A DNA stretch of 64,000 nt from a bacterium (GTDB lineage Bacteria > Myxococcota_A > Bradymonadia > UBA7976 > UBA1532): assembly GCA_030426085.1 (NCBI GenBank), contig JAUHYW010000043.1, positions 1 through 64,000 on the forward strand. Reading direction: 5' to 3'. The notes under the pieces were generated by a model that was given only the letters and a program-made list of their open reading frames with translations, had not been told where the DNA came from and did not search any database. How positions within the stretch are numbered: the stretch's first letter is position 1; the number at the start of each line of letters is the position of its first letter. Positions 40,865 to 51,224 of this stretch are shown one piece after another. The position numbers and the translations under genes are program-made.

Positions 40865-40868
<4 letters not shown>
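39348..40868 (+). CDS. trpE: anthranilate synthase component I
   Basis: 506 residues. ATG 39348 overlaps the trpR stop; a longer open frame back to 39165 lies in the repressor. It converts chorismate plus ammonia to anthranilate. Visible are the feedback-inhibition site FLLESVEGG, the chorismate-binding blocks PIAGTRKRGGTPEEDAALA, DEKELAEHRMLIDLGRNDLGR and the C-terminal GSLDTCIAIRT and QAGAGIVHDS. The LLES element suggests inhibition by tryptophan. Confidence 0.97.
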
Positions 40869-41469
<601 letters not shown>

Positions 41470-41473
<4 letters not shown>

Positions 41474-42495
41474 CGGTCTATACCGACGCGATGACCCGCC
41501 TGCTCGCCGGCGAGACGCTGCCCGGCGACACCGCCCGGGGGCTGATGCACGGCATGATGTCCGGCGATCTGGGCGACATCCGGGTCGCCGCCGCGCTGAC
41601 CGCCTTGCAAGCGAAGGGCGTCACCGTGCCCGAGCTGGTCGCCCTCGCCGAAGGCATGCGCGATCACATGGTGAAGGTGCCGGCCCGGGTCGCGGGCGGG
41701 CTGCTCGACACCTGCGGCACCGGCGGCAGCGGCCTCGACACGCCCAACACCAGCACCATGGCCGCGTTCGTCGTCGCCGCCGCGGGGGTGAAGGTCGCCA
41801 AGCACGGCAACCGGGCGAGCAGCGGCAAGTGCGGCAGCAGCGACCTGCTCGGCGGGCTCGGGGTGCCGATCGCGGTCGGGCCCGAGGCCGCCGCCCGGCT
41901 CATCGACGCGGTCGGGCTGGCCTTCCTCTTCGCCCCGGCCTACCACCCGGCGGTGCGCCACGTCGTGCCGGTGCGCAAGGGCCTCGGCTTCCGCACCGTC
42001 TTCAACCTGCTCGGCCCGCTGTGCAACCCGGCCGGCGCCGACCGCCAGCTCCTGGGCGTCGGCGACCCCTCCGCCGCGGCCCCGATGGCCGCTGCCCTCG
42101 CCGCGCTGGGCAGCGCTCGGGTGCTCGTCGTGCACGGCGACGACGGGCTCGACGAGCTGTCGCCTTGCGCGCCCACCCGGACCTGGCTCGTCGAGGGCGG
42201 CGCGGTCACCGAAGGCCGCTTCGCGCCGGAGGACGTGGGCTTCGAGCGGCTCGCGCCCGAGGCGATCCGCGGGGGCGATATCGAGGCCAACGTCGCCATC
42301 GCCCGCCGGGTCCTGGCCGGCGAGGCGGGCCCTCACACGCAGCTCGTGCTGCTCAACGCCGGGGCCGCGCTGTGGGTCGCCGGGCGGGCGGATGACATCC
42401 GGGGTGGCGTCGCGCTGGCCGAAGAGACGCTGAAGAGCGGCGGCGCTCTGCGCGTGCTGAATCACTATCGCGAGGCGGCCCGTGATGCGGGTTGA
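41470..42495 (+). CDS. trpD: anthranilate phosphoribosyltransferase
   Basis: 341 residues. ATGA overlap with trpG. It joins anthranilate to PRPP. The PRPP site DTCGTGGSG is intact, as are NTSTMAAFVVAAAGVKVAKHGNRASS and KCGSSDLLGGLGV. Standard length and fold for TrpD. The coding strand runs into trpC with an 11-base overlap. Confidence 0.97.
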
Positions 42496-43897
42496 GTCAT
42501 CCGGTGCCATCGGCGCGGTGCCCCTGAAGGACCCGCCCGGCGTGCTCGGCGCGATCGTCGAGCGCACGCTGCGCGACCTCGACCCGCGGGCCATCGCCGA
42601 GCTGCCCCCGCGCCCGGGCGGGGTCAGGCCGTTCGCCGCCGCGCTGAGCGGGCCGGGCCTCGGGCTCATCGCCGAGTACAAGCCCCGCTCGCCCAGCCGG
42701 GGCGCCATCCGGCCCGACGCGACGCCCGAAGCCATCGCCCGCAGCTATCGCCCGCACGCGGCGGCCATCTCGTGCCTCGTCGACGGGCCTCACTTCGGCG
42801 GCAGCTACGTCGCGCTGCGCCGGGTGCGGGCCGCGGCGCACCAGCCGGTGCTGGCCAAGGGCTTCTTCGTCTCCGAGATCCAGGTGCGCGAGGCCCACCG
42901 CATGGGGGCCGATGCCATCCTGCTGATGGCTTCTCTGCTGCCACCGGCTTCGCTGAGGCGGCTGCTGGCGCTGGCCACCGACCTCGGCCTGGGCGCGCTG
43001 GTCGAGGTGCACGATCCCATCGAGCTGGCCGAGGCGCTGAGCACCGACGCCGCGGTCATCGGGGTCAACAGCCGCGACCTGACCACGCTGGGCATCGACC
43101 TCGACCGCGCCCGACGCCTGCTGGCCGACGTGCCCTCGGATCGGATCCGCGTCGCCGAGAGCGGCCTCGACACGCCGGCCGCCGTCGACGGCGTGCGCCC
43201 GCTGGCCGACGGTGTGCTGGTGGGCACCGCGCTGATGAAGGCCCCCGACCCGGCGCGGGCGATCGTCGACCTGGGCCTGAGCCGCTGCCCGCAGGTCAAG
43301 ATCTGCGGGTTGCGGACCCCGGCCGACGCCCGCGCCGCGGCCGGGGCCGACCTCGCCGGGATCAACCGCTGCCCCGGCTACCGCCGCTGCGTCGCGCCCG
43401 GCGAAGCGCGGGCCATCATCGAGGCGCTGGGCGACGTGAGGTCGGTCGCGGTCTACATGGATCGCACCCCGGGCGACGTGCTCGCCGACGCCGACGCCAT
43501 CGGCGCCGCCATGATCCAACTGCACGGGCGGGAGAGCCTCGCCGACTGCGCCGCTGTCGCCGCACACCGGCCGGTCATCAAGGCGCTGACCGCCGAGACG
43601 CTGGACCGGGCCGCCGACTACGCCCCCCACGTCGCCGCCTTCCTGGTCGACGGCCGCGCGCCCGGCGCCGGGCGGCGGTGGGATCTGGCCCCGCTCGAAG
43701 CCCGGCTGCGCCATGGGCGCCTCGCCGGCCGCCCGGTCTTCGTCGCCGGCGGCCTGCGCCCGGAGAGCGTCGCCGATGTGATCGCCGCCGTCGGCCCGGC
43801 CGGGGTCGACGTGGCCTCCGGCGTCGAGCGGGACGGCGCCATCGCTCCTGATCGGATCAATGCCTTCGTCGCCGCCGCCCGCGGCCCCCGAGAGTGA
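42485..43897 (+). CDS. trpCF: bifunctional indole-3-glycerol phosphate synthase / PRA isomerase
   Basis: 470 residues from ATG 42485 (GTG 42482 precedes it). The TrpC part (about 1-260): E64 and K66 in [12 protein letters not shown]125 in LAKGF, E of VEVHD, N of GVNSRDL, E/S of AESG. The Asp that normally follows the catalytic Lys (KD) is G126. The TrpF part: catalytic Cys in KICG and Asp in FLVDGR. It thus does two successive steps, as in the E. coli fusion. It ends four bases before trpB. Confidence 0.93.
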   Translation: MRVESSGAIGAVPLKDPPGVLGAIVERTLRDLDPRAIAELPPRPGGVRPFAAALSGPGLGLIAEYKPRSPSRGAIRPDATPEAIARSYRPHAAAISCLVDGPHFGGSYVALRRVRAAAHQPVLAKGFFVSEIQVREAHRMGADAILLMASLLPPASLRRLLALATDLGLGALVEVHDPIELAEALSTDAAVIGVNSRDLTTLGIDLDRARRLLADVPSDRIRVAESGLDTPAAVDGVRPLADGVLVGTALMKAPDPARAIVDLGLSRCPQVKICGLRTPADARAAAGADLAGINRCPGYRRCVAPGEARAIIEALGDVRSVAVYMDRTPGDVLADADAIGAAMIQLHGRESLADCAAVAAHRPVIKALTAETLDRAADYAPHVAAFLVDGRAPGAGRRWDLAPLEARLRHGRLAGRPVFVAGGLRPESVADVIAAVGPAGVDVASGVERDGAIAPDRINAFVAAARGPRE

Positions 43898-43901
43898 TGC
43901 C

Positions 43902-45082
<1,181 letters not shown>

Positions 45083-45086
<4 letters not shown>

Positions 45087-45949
45087 GATCCGCCGACAAC
45101 CGCATCACCGCCGCCGTGCGGGCCCGCAACGCCGCGGGGCAGGGGGCCTTCGTGCCGTTCCTGGTCATCGGCGACCCCGACTTCGAGACGAGCCTCGTGC
45201 TGGCGAAGGCGCTGGTCCAGGCCGGGGCCGACGCGCTCGAGCTGGGCTTCGCGTTCAGCGATCCCCCCGCCGATGGTCCGGTCATCCAGCGGGCCGACGA
45301 GCGGGCGCTGGCCGCCGGCATCACCCCGCCCCGGGCGTTTGATCTCATCGAGGCGCTGCAGAAGACCCATGCCATCCCGGTGTCGTTGCTGGTGTACTAC
45401 AACCTCGTCCTGCAGTTCGGGGTCGACGCCTTCTACGCCCGGGCCGCGGCGGCGGGCGTCGACGCGGTGCTCGTCGCCGATCTGCCCCCGGAGCACGCCG
45501 CCGACGCGGTGCGGGCCGCGAAGCGCCACGGCGTCGCACCGGTCTTTCTGGCCTCCGAGTTGAGCCCGCCGGCGCGCCTCGAACGCATCGCGGCGCTGGC
45601 CGAAGGCTATGTGTACGCCCTGGCCCGGGTCGGGGTCACCGGTGAGCAGCGCGCCATCGATCCCAACCTCGCCGCCGCGCTGGAGCGCATGCGGGCGGCG
45701 ACCGATCTGCCGCTGCTCGCCGGCTTCGGCATCGGCGGCCCGGCCCAGGCGCTCGCCGCCCGGCGGGCCGGGGCCGACGGCGTCATCGTAGGCAGCGCCA
45801 TCGTGCGCCGGGTGGCCGATCACCTCGACGACCGGCCGGCCATGATCGAGGCCGTGCGGGCCACCGCCGCCGCACTGGCCGACGCCGCGCACGCACCCAT
45901 CGAACCCAAGCAGAAGTCACCCATGCCCTCGGGAGCCGTCCCATGCTGA
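45083..45949 (+). CDS. trpA: tryptophan synthase alpha subunit
   Basis: 288 residues. ATGA overlap with trpB. It cleaves indole-glycerol phosphate. Catalytic E53 ([15 protein letters not shown]) and D64 are aligned with the E. coli Glu49 and Asp60; phosphate loop GFGIGGPAQ is present. The last ~20 residues are a poorly conserved tail. It overlaps the next gene by seven bases. Confidence 0.96.
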
Positions 45950-46971
45950 TCGTCATGCATCACTCCGCCACCCCCGCCGACGTGCAGGGCGTGTGCGATG
46001 TCATCACCGCGCTGGGCTTCGAGCCGCGCCCCATGCCCGGCGAACAGCGCACCGCCATCGGCGTCGTCGGCAACGACGGCCCCATCGACCGGGCCCGGTT
46101 CCACGGCCTGCCGGGCGTGCTCGACGCCATCCCGGTCTCGGCGCCCTACAAGCAGGTCAGCCTCGAGTGGCAGGCCGAGCGCACGGTCATCACGCTGGGC
46201 AACGGCGTGCAGATCGGCGGCGAGGCGCTGGTCGTGATGGGTGGCCCGTGCTCGGTCGAGAGCGAAGAGCAGATCATGGCTGCCGCGGCCTACGTGGCCC
46301 GAGCCGGAGGCACGCTCCTACGCGGGGGCGCGTTCAAGCCGCGCACCTCGCCGTATGCCTTCCAGGGCCTGGGTGAAGCCGGGCTGAAGCTGATGGCTGA
46401 AGCCCGCCGACGGTACGGTCTGGCGATCATCACCGAGGCGCTCGACCCCCAGGGCGCCGAGCTGGTCGCCGAGTACGCCGACGTCATCCAGATCGGCGCC
46501 CGCAACATGCAGAACTACACCTTGCTCAAGACCGTCGGGCGGCTGGGGCGGCCGGTGATGCTCAAGCGGGGCATGGCCGCGACCATCAAGGAGTGGCTGC
46601 TGGCCGCGGAGTACGTGCTCGACGCGGGCAACCCCGATGTCATGCTGTGCGAGCGCGGCATCCGCAGCTTCGACGACGCCACCCGCAATGTCATGGACGT
46701 CGGCGCCATCGCGCTGGCGAAGACGCTGACCCACCTGCCGGTCATCGCCGATCCGTCCCACGCGACCGGCCGGCGGGAGCTGGTGACGCCGGTGGGCCTG
46801 TCGGCCATCGCCGCCGGGGCCGACGGGCTGATCGTCGAGACCCACCCCGAGCCGACGAAGGCGCTCAGCGATGGGGCCCAGGCGCTGCTGCCGGATCAGT
46901 TCGCGGGGCTGATGAGCAAGGTCGAAGGCATCGCCGGCACGCTCGGCCGCCCGCTGGCCCGGCTCGGCTGA
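45943..46971 (+). CDS. aroF: DAHP synthase (first shikimate step)
   Basis: 342 residues. N-terminal ~75 residues resemble the ferredoxin-like regulatory domain of AroAI-beta enzymes. The barrel holds GPCSVES, RGGAFKPRTSPYAFQG, MLKRGM, CERGIRSFD, IADPSHATGRRELV. It makes DAHP from erythrose-4-phosphate and PEP. It is the only DAHP synthase in the window and is linked to trp, so it may be Trp-sensitive, but I cannot tell from the sequence. Confidence 0.96.
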   Translation: MLIVMHHSATPADVQGVCDVITALGFEPRPMPGEQRTAIGVVGNDGPIDRARFHGLPGVLDAIPVSAPYKQVSLEWQAERTVITLGNGVQIGGEALVVMGGPCSVESEEQIMAAAAYVARAGGTLLRGGAFKPRTSPYAFQGLGEAGLKLMAEARRRYGLAIITEALDPQGAELVAEYADVIQIGARNMQNYTLLKTVGRLGRPVMLKRGMAATIKEWLLAAEYVLDAGNPDVMLCERGIRSFDDATRNVMDVGAIALAKTLTHLPVIADPSHATGRRELVTPVGLSAIAAGADGLIVETHPEPTKALSDGAQALLPDQFAGLMSKVEGIAGTLGRPLARLG

Positions 46972-48263
46972 TGGGCGTCGACGCATCCGAGGCGCCGGTC
47001 GAGCTGGCGGTGCCCGGCAGCAAGAGCGTGACCCATCGAGCCTTCCTGCTCGGGGGGCTGTCATCGGTGCCGTGCCGGGTGCAGGGCCCGTTGATGGGCG
47101 CCGACTGCAAGAGCACCCTGGCGGTCCTGAGCGGGCTGGGCGCCCGGTTCACGGTCGGCGACGGCGGGGTCGACTTCGTCCCCATCGATGACTTCGAAGC
47201 GGCTGGACGCACCCTCGACTGCGGCAACTCGGGCACGACGCTGCGGCTGATGCTGAGCCAGATCGCCCGTCTGCCGGGGACGACGACGCTCACCGGCGAT
47301 GACTCTCTGCGCGGGCGCCCCAACGGCCCGCTGCTGGATGCCTTGCGCCGGGCCGGGGCCGCGGTCGAGTCAGTGGATGGGCCAGTGTCTGGCACGGCGC
47401 CGGTCGCCGTGAAGGGCCCGATCGCGCCCGGCGCGATGACGCTGCCGGCCCGGGTCAGCAGCCAGTATGCCTCGTCGCTCATGCTCGCCGGGGCGCTGCT
47501 GGACGGCGACAGCGCGCTCACGCTGCCCGCGCCGGTGGCGAGCCGGCCGTACCTCGATCTCACCCGCGAGGTGGCCGGGGCGTTCGGGCTGAAGTTCGTG
47601 TTCGAGGTTCGCCCCGATGGCTTGCGGGTGGGCATCCCCGGCGGGCAGCGCCCGCAGGCGTCGCGCTACGCGGTCGAGGGCGACTGGTCGGGCGCGGCCT
47701 TCCCGCTCGTGGCCGGCGCGCTCCTGCGCCGCCCGGTGGCGTTGACCGGGCTGCGCCGGGACAGCGCCCAGGGTGATCGGGCGGTCACCGATGTCGTCCG
47801 TCGCTTCGGGCCGGCCGTCGGCTGGCAAGGCCATCGCTTGACGCTCGCGCCCGCGCCGTTGCGGGCCCCGGGTGTCGTCGATCTCGGCGCGACGCCCGAT
47901 CTCTTCCCCCCGCTGGTGGCGTTGGCCGCCGTCGCCGATGGCGTCACGACCTTCGTCGGGGCCCCCAGCCTGCGCCACAAGGAGTGCGATCGCATCGCCG
48001 CTATGGCCGAGGGTCTGAGCCGCCTGGGCGTGGTCTGCCGCGAGCGCCCCGACGGCCTCGTCGTGCACGGCGGCCGGCTCCGCGCGGCGGATGGCCCGAT
48101 CCGCAGCTTCCACGATCACCGCGTCCACATGGCGTTCAGCCTGCTCGCCCGCCTCGCCCCGGCCGAGGTCGCCGATCGGGGCTGCGAGGCGGTGTCGTAC
48201 CCCGACTTCCACCGCGATCTGGCGCGGATCGCCGGCCTCGCGCCCGGTGGGCGATCGGCGTAG
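46971..48263 (+). CDS. aroA: EPSP synthase (3-phosphoshikimate carboxyvinyltransferase)
   Basis: 430 residues. ATG 46971 shares one base with the aroF stop. Landmarks: GSKSVTHRAFLL, LDCGNSGTTLRLM, GRPNGPLLDAL, TPDLFPPLVALAAVA, LRHKECDRI (Ser of the usual KESDR is Cys here), SFHDHRVHMAFSLL. It makes EPSP from shikimate-3-phosphate and PEP. Short N-terminus but complete domains. It is the last gene of the operon; 33 bp later a different gene begins. Confidence 0.95.
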   Translation: MGVDASEAPVELAVPGSKSVTHRAFLLGGLSSVPCRVQGPLMGADCKSTLAVLSGLGARFTVGDGGVDFVPIDDFEAAGRTLDCGNSGTTLRLMLSQIARLPGTTTLTGDDSLRGRPNGPLLDALRRAGAAVESVDGPVSGTAPVAVKGPIAPGAMTLPARVSSQYASSLMLAGALLDGDSALTLPAPVASRPYLDLTREVAGAFGLKFVFEVRPDGLRVGIPGGQRPQASRYAVEGDWSGAAFPLVAGALLRRPVALTGLRRDSAQGDRAVTDVVRRFGPAVGWQGHRLTLAPAPLRAPGVVDLGATPDLFPPLVALAAVADGVTTFVGAPSLRHKECDRIAAMAEGLSRLGVVCRERPDGLVVHGGRLRAADGPIRSFHDHRVHMAFSLLARLAPAEVADRGCEAVSYPDFHRDLARIAGLAPGGRSA

Positions 48264-48296
48264 ACTGCGCGGCCCGTCCGAGCCGCCGGAGCCCGC

Positions 48297-49664
48297 ATGC
48301 CGATCCTGCTCGCACTGACCCTGCTCGCTGCTCCGCCGGTGCCGCTGCCCCCGATGGGCGGGGGGATCCAGGTCGCGGAGATCGACAACAATCGCTGGGC
48401 GCGCTTCGTCGAGGGCGCCGGGCTCGACACGGTGCAGGTGACGCTGTACGCCACCCAGCGGCGGTGGGATGGGCACCGGCTCGACTTCGGAGTGGACGCG
48501 TGGCTCAAGCTGCCCGGCCTGCGGGCGGAGGTCGCCGAGGCCCGAGCCCGGGGGCTCAAGGTGATGCTGGTGCTGCGGGTTCAGCTCGATCTGAGCGAGC
48601 CGGCGAACCGCCACCTGTGGCATGGCATGATCTGGCCCACCCACGACGCCTTGGAGCGGTGGTTCGCCGCCTACCGCCGCTTCGCCCGCTGGGGCGCCGA
48701 GCGGGCGACCGAGATCGGGGCCGATCTGCTGTTGGTGGGGCACGAGATGAACTCGATGTCGTCGACGGTGGTGGGGCCGCATCTGCCCGATCTGCTGGCG
48801 TATCACCTGGCCCCCGAGCGTACGGCCGAGGTGGTGGCGAGCCGGCTGGCGTGCGCCGGGCGGGCCGAGGCGATGCGGGATACGGCCGAGCCCGACGGGG
48901 CCCGGTTCGCGACGCTGAAGGCGCAGCTCGAGGCCGAGGACGCGACCCGTCGGCGGTGGTCGGAGGCGGTCAGCGGCGTGCGCGCGCCGCTGACGGCGTG
49001 GCCGGTGGCGATGCCGACGGCGCTGGCCGAGCGGCGGCGGCGCTACGCGGCGTTCTGGCGGTCGCTGGTGGACGAGCTGCGGCCGATCTACCGGGGGCCG
49101 ATCGGGTATGGGGCCAACTTCGATCAGTTCCACGAGGTGGACTTCTGGGATGCCATGGATGTCATCGCCATCAGCAGCTACTTCTCGCTGCGCCCGCTGC
49201 GGGTCGATGATCTCGACCGGGCGCTGGAGGACGGCTGGCGGCGGGTGGCCGCGCGGGTGGAGGCGGTGGCCGGGCCGGTCGGGCGCCCGGTGGTGCTGCA
49301 CGAGCTGGGCTGGACCCGCAAGCAGGGCAGCACGATCCGCCCCTACTCGTATGTGGGGGTCGAGCCGATCGAGGTGGGCGAGGGGGACGACGCCGAGCTG
49401 ACCTGCATCCACTGGCGCAGTCAGCCGGAGGCGCCGGGTGAGCGGGCGCAGGCGCTGGACGCGCTGCTGCGGGTGGTGGAGGCCGGGCGGTTCCCGTCGC
49501 TGCGCGGGTTCTCGCTGTGGAAGATGACCACCGAGCCGAGCCACCTGGCGCACGAGCCGTTCGCGGTCTTGCTGCCGCCGCCGTATGTCGACCGGGCGGC
49601 TGATCACGGCTTCGTGCGGTTGGCGGCCGATCTGCTGGACGCCCTGTATCGGCGGGGGCCGTGA
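48297..49664 (+). CDS. secreted TIM-barrel glycoside-hydrolase-like protein
   Basis: 455 residues. ATG 48297 opens a short signal-like start (ILLALTLLAAPPVP). The fold looks like a clan GH-A barrel related to GH113: GHEMNS near residue 148 would hold the acid/base Glu, HELGW near 336 the nucleophile, with FDVF-like GANFDQFHEVDFWDAMDVIAISSYF between them. The likely substrate is a beta-mannan or similar, but this is not certain. It follows aroA closely and may share the transcript. Confidence 0.7.
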   Translation: MPILLALTLLAAPPVPLPPMGGGIQVAEIDNNRWARFVEGAGLDTVQVTLYATQRRWDGHRLDFGVDAWLKLPGLRAEVAEARARGLKVMLVLRVQLDLSEPANRHLWHGMIWPTHDALERWFAAYRRFARWGAERATEIGADLLLVGHEMNSMSSTVVGPHLPDLLAYHLAPERTAEVVASRLACAGRAEAMRDTAEPDGARFATLKAQLEAEDATRRRWSEAVSGVRAPLTAWPVAMPTALAERRRRYAAFWRSLVDELRPIYRGPIGYGANFDQFHEVDFWDAMDVIAISSYFSLRPLRVDDLDRALEDGWRRVAARVEAVAGPVGRPVVLHELGWTRKQGSTIRPYSYVGVEPIEVGEGDDAELTCIHWRSQPEAPGERAQALDALLRVVEAGRFPSLRGFSLWKMTTEPSHLAHEPFAVLLPPPYVDRAADHGFVRLAADLLDALYRRGP

Positions 49665-49668
49665 GCCG

Positions 49669-50004
49669 TCAGGCGGCCTTCTGACCGAGGAAGGCTTCGA
49701 AGCGGCGGCGGGCGCGGGGCGCGAGGTACTTGAAACGGTAGCCCCGGACCCGGGTCCCGTCGGCGGCGTCGCCTTCATAGCGCAGCTCGCCGAGCGCGCG
49801 GATGGCCGGGCCGTCGTCGGGCAGGGTGAAGCTGAGCCACGCGTGGCGCGGGCGGCCCCAGCCGCGGCCGGGCGTGCCCCGCAGGCGGACGCCGTCGGCC
49901 GAGACGTCGTCGGTGACGCACAGGCAGCGCTGGTCCTCGGCGAGGATGTGGTCGACGAAGAGCCGCAGGGGCAGGCGGTCGTGGGTTCGGCGCTCGGCGC
50001 TCAT
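49669..50004 (-). CDS. PilZ domain protein
   Basis: 111 residues from ATG 50004, with GGGAGGGAG upstream; the longer frame to 50082 is Arg-rich. PilZ marks: RRTHDRLPLRLFVDHILAE, VTDDVSADGVRLRG, WLSFTLPDDG, and a C-terminal helix. The RxxxR motif is RRTHDR, so c-di-GMP binding is plausible. It is convergent with the glycosidase-like gene (4 bp). Confidence 0.8.
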   Translation of the reverse strand: MSAERRTHDRLPLRLFVDHILAEDQRCLCVTDDVSADGVRLRGTPGRGWGRPRHAWLSFTLPDDGPAIRALGELRYEGDAADGTRVRGYRFKYLAPRARRRFEAFLGQKAA

Positions 50005-50115
50005 CGCTCCCTCCCGGTCGTCTCGCCGGTCCGCCCGGCGTGTACGCATACTTGAGTACATGGTCTCACGATGTGCGCGCAAGGGAGATATGTGCGCGAT
50101 GTCGGCGGCAGGGGC

Positions 50116-50616
50116 TCAGACGTAGTCGGTGAGGTTGCGCCGACCGCCGGGTCGGTCGCTCTCGTGGGCGCTCTGGCACTTCACGCACAGCTCGACGGCG
50201 GGCATCAGCTCGAGCCGGCGGCGGCGGATGGGCTCCTCGCAGTCGAGGCACAGCCCGTAGTCCTCCGGGTCGCGCTCGATGCGCCGCAGGGCGGCCTCGA
50301 TGCGGCGCAGCTCGCTGGCCCGGTTGCGGTTGCGGCTGCTGGCGATGCTTTGAAGCATCTCGTTGAGCGGCTGGTGATCGTCGTCCCGCTTGCCGATGTC
50401 GTCGGTGCGGTTGGGATCGAGCTTGATCGGGCCGTCCTCTCGCAGCGCGGCCTTCAAGGCCAGCAGCCGGGCCCGGAACTGGCTCAACTCGTCGGCGGTC
50501 ACGGTCTCTCCCTGGCGTCTGCGCCACCGGCGGGCGGCGTGGGCACTGCTCCAGGATACGCTCACCCGCGCCGCGGGCAAGGGGGCATGGGGCAGGGGCA
50601 GGGCGCGTAGAGCCAT
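50116..50616 (-). CDS. DksA/TraR-family C4 zinc-finger regulator
   Basis: 166 residues from ATG 50616 (AAGGAGG upstream). GTG 50502, with GGGAGAG, would give the usual ~128-residue core starting TADELSQFRARL. The C-terminal zinc finger is complete: CLDCEE...CVKCQ. Proteins of this family bind RNA polymerase, usually with ppGpp, to tune rRNA and amino-acid promoters. The acidic tip between the helices reads RTDDIGKRDDD. It is 11 bp downstream of the 50628 gene, likely one operon. Confidence 0.88.
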   Translation of the reverse strand: MALRALPLPHAPLPAARVSVSWSSAHAARRWRRRQGETVTADELSQFRARLLALKAALREDGPIKLDPNRTDDIGKRDDDHQPLNEMLQSIASSRNRNRASELRRIEAALRRIERDPEDYGLCLDCEEPIRRRRLELMPAVELCVKCQSAHESDRPGGRRNLTDYV

Positions 50617-50627
50617 CGGGTCCTCCT

Positions 50628-51053
50628 TCAGATCGCGCGGCGGTGGCGGCTGTCGTGGCCCGCTTCGGCCGCCGCGGGCAGGGTGAAGCGGTGGTGGGTG
50701 GCGGCGCCGACGCCCGGCGCGACGAGCAGGCCGGCCCGCTCGGCTTCGAAGTAGACGAACGGCGCCTGGCGCAGCCCGGCGGGCACGAAGCCGAGCACGG
50801 TGCCGCTCGCGGCGTGGTGCTCCATGGCGATCGGGGTGTCGAGCGGGTGCCCCGGGGCCAGCGCGCCGATGCGGGCGAGCAGCCGCCACAGGCGCCGGGT
50901 GAGCCGGGGGTGCTCGATGGGGTCCGCGTCTCGGCGGAAGGCGGGGTCGGCCACCAGCGACATCAGCCGTCGGGCGGCGCAGGTGGGGTCGGGTCGACCC
51001 AACAGGGTCGATCTCAACTGGGCGATCCGGCTCTCGATCGGCGCGCGACGCAT
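50628..51053 (-). CDS. hypothetical protein upstream of dksA-like gene
   Basis: 141 residues. ATG 51053 has GAGGAGG seven bases upstream. It is Arg-rich (RRLWRLLARIG) with a beta-like C-terminal half (GTVLGFVPAGLRQAPFVYFEAERAGLLVAPG). No family recognised. It is the first gene of the operon with the DksA-like protein. A-tracts lie about 80-95 bp upstream on its strand. Confidence 0.6.
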   Translation of the reverse strand: MRRAPIESRIAQLRSTLLGRPDPTCAARRLMSLVADPAFRRDADPIEHPRLTRRLWRLLARIGALAPGHPLDTPIAMEHHAASGTVLGFVPAGLRQAPFVYFEAERAGLLVAPGVGAATHHRFTLPAAAEAGHDSRHRRAI

Positions 51054-51132
51054 CGCACCTCCTCGCGGCTGTCAGGATGACTAGGAGACGAGGAGGGTCA
51101 GGTGTCCGAAAGAAGTGGACCGATCGCGGTTC

Positions 51133-51146
51133 TTTTTTGCTTTTTT
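51133..51146 (-). promoter_or_regulatory. phased A-tracts upstream of the DksA-like operon
   Basis: On the minus strand two runs of six A (51133-51138 and 51141-51146) lie about 80-95 bases before ATG 51053. The AT-rich island stands out in a 70% GC context and resembles an UP element. No clear -35/-10 pair was seen beneath it. Confidence 0.3.
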
Positions 51147-51185
51147 CAGGATCGGCGGGGGATCCGAGGGGCGGTCGAGGGCCCA

Positions 51186-51224
51186 GCGGGAGGGCGTCAG
51201 GGCCCGGCGGGAGGGCGTCAGGGC
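51186..51224. repeat. two-copy 21-bp direct repeat
   Basis: GCGGGAGGGCGTCAGGGC occurs at 51186-51203 and 51207-51224, 21 bp apart, across the stop codon of the IgGFc-binding gene. A small recent duplication; no function suggested. Confidence 0.8.
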
